DNA of 20,448 nt. It comes from Streptomyces sp. NRRL S-37. GTDB taxonomy: Bacteria; Actinomycetota; Actinomycetes; Streptomycetales; Streptomycetaceae. The DNA is taken from positions 1-20,448 of the forward strand of contig NZ_JOIZ01000043.1 in the NCBI RefSeq assembly GCF_000721605.1, in the 5' to 3' direction. Below the pieces are notes generated by a model, which had not been told where the DNA came from, made no database searches, and worked only from the letters and a program-made list of their open reading frames with translations. Each line of letters opens with the position of its first letter. Position 1 is the first letter of the stretch. The translations under genes were made by a program, and so were the position numbers. Below, piece after piece: positions 16,808 to 20,448 of this stretch.

Positions 16808-18000
16808 CGACCGAGGTCACGCTCCCGCCCACCTCGGCCTCGCCCACCGCCCGCCAGGTGTGGACCCGCGCGCGGGGCATCGCCCTGGCACTGGTGCTGC
16901 TGGCCGCGGCGGCCGTCGCCATCGCCGTCATCCGCTCCGACGCCCGGCACGGCGAACTCGACCCGCGCTCCGCCGACCCCTACGGCAGCCGCGCCGTCGC
17001 CGAACTCCTCGCCGACCGCGGGGTGGACACGCGCGTGGTCACCACCCTCGACGAGGCGACCGCCGCGACCGGCCCCGACACGACCCTCCTGGTCGCCGTC
17101 CCCGATCTCCTGACCGGACCTCAGCAGTCCCGGCTGCACTCCGCCACCACCGGCTCCGGCGGCCGCACCGTCCTGGTCGCCGCCGGCAGCGCCTCCGTGG
17201 AACGACTCGCCCCCGGCGTCACCGCCGACCCGGCCACCAGCTTCGGCTCCACCCTCTCCCCCGGCTGCGACCTGCCCGCCGCCCGCCGCGCGGGCACCGC
17301 CGACCTGGGCGGCATCCGCTACACCACCATCCACCTCACCGCCGACGAGTGCTACCCCAGTGAGCGCCTCGCCACCCTGCTGCGCATCCCGGCCCCCTCC
17401 GGCGACGGCGACACCGTTCTCCTCGGCGCGCCCGACATCCTCCTCAACGACCGCCTCGACGAGCACGGCAACGCCTCGCTCGCCCTGCAGCTCCTCGGCT
17501 CCCGCCCCCATCTGGTCTGGTACCTCCCCTCGCTCGCCGACGCCTCTGCCGCCTCCGAAGAGGGCGAGCGCGGCTTCTTCGACCTGCTCCCCTCCGGCTG
17601 GCTGTGGGGCACTCTGCAACTCTTCATCGCGGCAGCACTGGCCGCCCTCTGGCGGGCACGCCGGCTCGGCCCCCTGGTGCCCGAGAAACTCCCCGTGGCG
17701 ATCCGCGCCTCCGAAACCGTCGAAGGCCGCGCCCGCCTCTACCGCAAGGCGAACGCCCGCGACCGCGCGGCCACCGCTCTCCGCTCCACCACCCGCACGC
17801 GCCTCGCCCCCCTCGTCGGCATCCCCGTCTCCCAGGCGCACGCGCCCGAGGCCCTGCTCCCCGCGCTGTCCGCCCACCTCCGGGGCGACGGACAGTCCCT
17901 GCACACCCTCCTCTTCGGCCCGCCCCCAGGCGACGACGCAGCACTCATCCAGCTCGCCGACCACCTCGACGCCCTCGAAAGAGAGGTACGCCGTCCATGA
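16804..18000 (+). CDS. DUF4350 domain membrane protein
   Basis: The 398-residue product has an N-terminal membrane segment (about 25-43), then an extracytoplasmic region starting with the family motif ELDPRSADPYGSRAVAELLADRG (51-73), which resembles a GATase-like fold (TTLLVAVPDLLT, GGRTVLVAAGSAS). DILLNDRLDEHGNASLALQLLG (211-232) is a second family motif. A second membrane segment lies at about 266-283, and a cytoplasmic C-terminal part with LYRKANARDRAATALRS follows. The family has no established biochemical function; it is typically found in MoxR/DUF58 operons. The ATG overlaps the preceding TGA (ATGA at 16804-16807) and its own stop overlaps the MoxR start in the same way, so it is translationally coupled on both sides. 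Confidence 0.85.
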   Translation: MTTEVTLPPTSASPTARQVWTRARGIALALVLLAAAAVAIAVIRSDARHGELDPRSADPYGSRAVAELLADRGVDTRVVTTLDEATAATGPDTTLLVAVPDLLTGPQQSRLHSATTGSGGRTVLVAAGSASVERLAPGVTADPATSFGSTLSPGCDLPAARRAGTADLGGIRYTTIHLTADECYPSERLATLLRIPAPSGDGDTVLLGAPDILLNDRLDEHGNASLALQLLGSRPHLVWYLPSLADASAASEEGERGFFDLLPSGWLWGTLQLFIAAALAALWRARRLGPLVPEKLPVAIRASETVEGRARLYRKANARDRAATALRSTTRTRLAPLVGIPVSQAHAPEALLPALSAHLRGDGQSLHTLLFGPPPGDDAALIQLADHLDALEREVRRP

Positions 18001-18989
18001 TGGACCCGACCACTGACAACGCCGCGCACACCGGGGACCCGGCCGCCGCCCGGGCCTCCCTGGAGGCCCTGCGTGCCGAGATCGCCAAGGCCGTGGTCGG
18101 CCAGGACCCCGCGGTGACCGGCCTCGTCGTCGCCCTGCTCTGCCGCGGCCACGTCCTCCTCGAAGGCGTCCCCGGCGTCGCCAAGACCCTCCTCGTCCGC
18201 GCCTTGGCCGCCGCCCTCGAACTCGACACCAAGCGCGTCCAGTTCACCCCCGACCTGATGCCGAGCGACGTCACCGGCTCCCTGGTCTACGACGCCCGCA
18301 CCGCCGAGTTCTCCTTCCAGCCCGGCCCGGTCTTCACCAACCTCCTCCTCGCGGACGAGATCAACCGCACGCCCCCGAAGACCCAGTCCTCCCTCCTGGA
18401 GGCCATGGAGGAACGCCAGGTCACGGTCGACGGCACCCCCCGCCTCCTCCCCGACCCCTTCCTGGTCGCCGCGACCCAGAACCCGGTCGAGTACGAGGGC
18501 ACCTACCCCCTCCCCGAAGCCCAGCTGGACCGCTTCCTCCTCAAACTGACCGTCCCCCTGCCCTCCCGCCAGGACGAGATCGACGTCCTCACCCGCCACG
18601 CCCAGGGCTTCGACCCACGCGACCTGCGCGCCGCCGGCGTACGCCCCGTCGCGAACGCCGCCGACCTGGAAGCCGCCCGCCGCGCGGTCGCCGAGACGAC
18701 GGTCTCCCCCGAGATCACCGCCTACGTCGTGGACATCTGCCGCGCCACCCGCGAGTCGCCGTCCCTCACCCTCGGCGTCTCCCCGCGCGGGGCCACCGCG
18801 CTCCTGTCCACCGCCCGCGCGTGGGCCTGGCTGACCGGCCGCGACTACGTCATCCCCGACGACGTGAAGGCCCTCGCCCTGCCCACGCTCCGTCACCGCG
18901 TCCAGCTCCGCCCGGAGGCCGAGATGGAAGGCGTCACGACCGACTCGGTCATCAACGCGATCCTCGCCCACGTCCCCGTCCCCCGCTGA
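17997..18989 (+). CDS. MoxR-family AAA+ ATPase
   Basis: MoxR proteins are AAA+ ATPases thought to act as chaperones with VWA-type partners in assembling or activating protein complexes. The 330-residue product has Walker A GVPGVAKT (57-64), Walker B LLLADEINR (116-124), sensor 1 near ATQNPVEYEGTYPLPEAQLDRF (about 160-185), and the C-terminal lid with GVSPRGATALLSTARAWAWL and YVIPDDVKALALPTLRHR. Length and motifs are standard, and the catalytic residues are intact. The ATG at 17997 overlaps the preceding stop (ATGA) and has GAGAGG about 10 nt upstream; a second ATG follows directly. The next gene (DUF58) starts within its stop codon. The close pairing of MoxR with DUF58 is the classic MoxR/VWA arrangement. 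The substrate is unknown. Confidence 0.94.
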   Translation: MMDPTTDNAAHTGDPAAARASLEALRAEIAKAVVGQDPAVTGLVVALLCRGHVLLEGVPGVAKTLLVRALAAALELDTKRVQFTPDLMPSDVTGSLVYDARTAEFSFQPGPVFTNLLLADEINRTPPKTQSSLLEAMEERQVTVDGTPRLLPDPFLVAATQNPVEYEGTYPLPEAQLDRFLLKLTVPLPSRQDEIDVLTRHAQGFDPRDLRAAGVRPVANAADLEAARRAVAETTVSPEITAYVVDICRATRESPSLTLGVSPRGATALLSTARAWAWLTGRDYVIPDDVKALALPTLRHRVQLRPEAEMEGVTTDSVINAILAHVPVPR

Positions 18990-20299
18990 TGGCCCTCACC
19001 GGACGCGCCGCCCTGCTCGCGGCCCTCGGCTCCCTCCCCGTCGGCATCTGGGAACCCGGCTGGACGGGCATCCTCGCCGTCAACGCCCCGCTGGCGGTGG
19101 CCTGCGCCTGCGACTTCGCCCTGGCCGCCCCCGTACGCCGCCTCGGCCTGACCCGCTCCGGCGACACCTCGGTACGCCTGGGCGACACCGCCGACGTCAC
19201 CCTGACGATCACCAACTCGTCCGGCCGCCCGCTGCGCGCCCGCGTCCGCGACGCCTGGCCCCCCAGCAGCTGGCAGCCCGGTACGGAGACGGCGGCCTCC
19301 CGCCACCGCCTGACGATCCCCCCGGGTGAACGCCGGCGCGTCACGACCCGCCTGCGCCCCACCCGCCGCGGCGACCGCCGGGCCGACCGTGTCACCGTCC
19401 GCTCCTACGGCCCCCTCGGTCTCTTCGCCCGCCAGGGCGCCCACGAGGTCCCGTGGACGGTACGCGCCCTTCCGCCCTTCACCAGCCGCAAGCACCTGCC
19501 GTCCAAACTGGCCCGGCTGCGTGAACTGGACGGCCGCACGAGCGTGCTGACCCGAGGTGAGGGAACGGAGTTCGACAGCCTGCGCGAGTACGTTCCCGGT
19601 GACGACACCCGCTCCATCGACTGGCGTGCCACCGCCCGCCAGTCCGCGGTCGCGGTACGCACCTGGCGTCCCGAACGTGACCGGCACATCCTGCTGGTCC
19701 TCGACACCGGCCGCACCTCCGCGGGCCGTGTCGGCGACGCTCCCCGTCTGGACGCCTCCATGGACGCGGCCCTGCTCCTCGGGGCCCTCGCCTCCCGCGC
19801 CGGCGACCGTGTGGACCTTCTGGCCTACGACCGTCGCCTGCGCGCCCTCGTCCAGGGCCGCACGGCGGGTGACGTTCTCCCGTCCCTCGTCAACGCCATG
19901 GCCACACTCGAACCCGAGCTCGTCGAGACCGACGCCCGGGGACTGACGGCGGCGGCACTCCGTACGGCCCCCCGCCGGTCGCTGATCGTGCTGCTCACCA
20001 CGCTCGACGCCGCCCCCATCGAGGAGGGCCTGCTGCCCGTCCTGGCCCGGCTGACCCAGCGCCACACGGTTCTCCTCGCCTCGGTGGCGGACCCGCACAT
20101 CGCCAGGATGGCCCAGGCGCGTGGAAACACCGCCGCAGTGTACGAGGCAGCGGCGGCGGCCCAGGCTCACACGGAGCGTGTCCGCACCGCGGAACAACTC
20201 CGCCGCCATGGCGTCACGGTCGTGGACGCGACCCCGGAGGAACTGGCGCCGGCACTCGCGGACGCGTATCTGGCTTTGAAGGCGGCTGGGCGTCTGTAA
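18989..20299 (+). CDS. DUF58 domain protein, VWA-like partner of MoxR
   Basis: The 436-residue protein has two hydrophobic segments near the N-terminus (about 5-21 and 27-48), a beta-rich region (about 58-160), and the DUF58 signature FDSLREYVPGDDTRSIDWRA (195-214). A VWA-like fold follows, beginning with HILLVLDTGRTSAG (233-246). The metal-binding DxSxS motif is degenerate here (D239, then G241 and T243). DUF58 proteins pair with MoxR ATPases and are thought to be membrane-associated partners. The ATG overlaps the MoxR stop by one base (TGATG at 18987-18991). It is the last gene of the five-gene operon and is followed by two hairpins before a convergent rRNA operon. The actual substrate or complex is not known. 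Confidence 0.9.
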   Translation: MALTGRAALLAALGSLPVGIWEPGWTGILAVNAPLAVACACDFALAAPVRRLGLTRSGDTSVRLGDTADVTLTITNSSGRPLRARVRDAWPPSSWQPGTETAASRHRLTIPPGERRRVTTRLRPTRRGDRRADRVTVRSYGPLGLFARQGAHEVPWTVRALPPFTSRKHLPSKLARLRELDGRTSVLTRGEGTEFDSLREYVPGDDTRSIDWRATARQSAVAVRTWRPERDRHILLVLDTGRTSAGRVGDAPRLDASMDAALLLGALASRAGDRVDLLAYDRRLRALVQGRTAGDVLPSLVNAMATLEPELVETDARGLTAAALRTAPRRSLIVLLTTLDAAPIEEGLLPVLARLTQRHTVLLASVADPHIARMAQARGNTAAVYEAAAAAQAHTERVRTAEQLRRHGVTVVDATPEELAPALADAYLALKAAGRL

Positions 20300-20316
20300 T
20301 TCACGGGGCAGCGAAC

Positions 20317-20335
20317 CGGGGTCTCAAAGACCCCG
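20317..20335. terminator. Short GC hairpin after the DUF58 gene
   Basis: CGGGGTCT (20317-20324) and AGACCCCG (20328-20335) form a perfect 8-bp stem with a CAA loop, 17 bases after the DUF58 stop. Flanking GCGAA (20311-20315) and TTCGC (20341-20345) could extend it with an internal bulge. Confidence 0.55.
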
Positions 20336-20360
20336 TCAGCTTCGCCAGCCCTGAAACGCA

Positions 20361-20394
20361 GAAAACCCCCGTGCCGAAGGGCACGGGGGTTTTC
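20361..20394. terminator. Bidirectional intrinsic terminator between DUF58 gene and rRNA operon
   Basis: Bases 20361-20375 and 20380-20394 form a perfect 15-bp stem around a GAAG loop. The stem has GAAAA at its 5' end and TTTTC at its 3' end, so both strands read a GC-rich hairpin running into T-residues, the classic factor-independent form. It ends the MoxR operon on the plus strand and the 5S rRNA transcript on the minus strand. Confidence 0.93.
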
Positions 20395-20403
20395 TCACTA
20401 TTT

Positions 20404-20448
20404 GTTCGGCGGCGTCCTACTCTCCCACAGGGTCCCCCCTGCAGTACC
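20404..20448 (-). rRNA. 5S ribosomal RNA, 3' end only (cut by window edge)
   Basis: Read on the minus strand, these 45 bases (GGTACTGCAGGGGGGACC..., ending ...GACGCCGCCGAAC) match the highly conserved 3' third of Streptomyces 5S rRNA, including the GGGAGAGTAGGACGCCGCC segment. The remaining 5' two thirds, and presumably 23S and 16S rRNA, lie beyond the right edge. The exact 3' end could be a few bases further left (20402-20404). A strong terminator follows within 10 bases. Confidence 0.92.

Noticed and set aside
14254..17964. 1236-codon minus-strand open frame across the MoxR operon and mtnA
   Set aside because: It lies opposite well-supported genes with clear domains and its translation is low-complexity, as expected from GC3-rich DNA.

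Overview
This is a high-G+C actinobacterial chromosome window, almost certainly from a Streptomyces or close relative. The evidence is very strong GC3 codon bias (hence long spurious antisense frames), GTG starts, the linked secA, hpf, comF-like, lpqB, mtrB, mtrA and mtnA genes, and a 5S rRNA 3' end that looks streptomycete. It is core chromosome. I see no insertion sequences, prophage, CRISPR array, tRNA or resistance island.

Layout. (1) 1-729 (+): 3' part of an Rv3235-family gene, separated from convergent secA by a perfect 20-bp-stem hairpin. (2) 819-3665 (-): secA, the preprotein translocase ATPase. (3) 3945-5751 (+): a GNAT acetyltransferase and a YcaQ/AlkZ-type winged-helix DNA glycosylase, divergent from secA. 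(4) 5764-7405 (-): an orphan NarL/FixJ response regulator and hpf, the long ribosome hibernation factor, separated by a hairpin-rich spacer. (5) 7406-7716: the 311-bp region upstream of hpf, with several repeats. (6) 7717-14560 (-): mtnA > mtrA > mtrB > lpqB > comF-like, tightly packed and probably largely co-transcribed. (7) 14701-20299 (+): a five-gene, translationally coupled envelope operon (six-TM protein, DUF4129, DUF4350, MoxR AAA+ ATPase, DUF58). (8) 20300-20448: two hairpins, then the 3' end of a 5S rRNA on the minus strand, the edge of an rRNA operon.

How the genes fit together. MtrA/MtrB/LpqB form the conserved actinobacterial three-component system linking envelope state, cell cycle and development. 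The ComF-like protein, HPF and SecA follow in the same broad order as in mycobacteria (Rv3246c to Rv3240c). Here a GNAT gene, a DNA glycosylase gene and an orphan response regulator gene lie between hpf and secA. The divergent MoxR operon has the composition of a MoxR-chaperone/VWA-like envelope module whose substrate is unknown.

The observations I consider most worth checking are: a perfect tandem 10-bp repeat with GTGACC half-sites just upstream of mtrA (possible autoregulatory operator); an exact TTGTCCACA DnaA box between lpqB and comF; competing RNA hairpins between hpf and the response regulator gene; the structured hpf upstream region; and the uncharacterised MoxR/DUF operon. All functional calls come from reading the sequence and family knowledge, and no database search was run.
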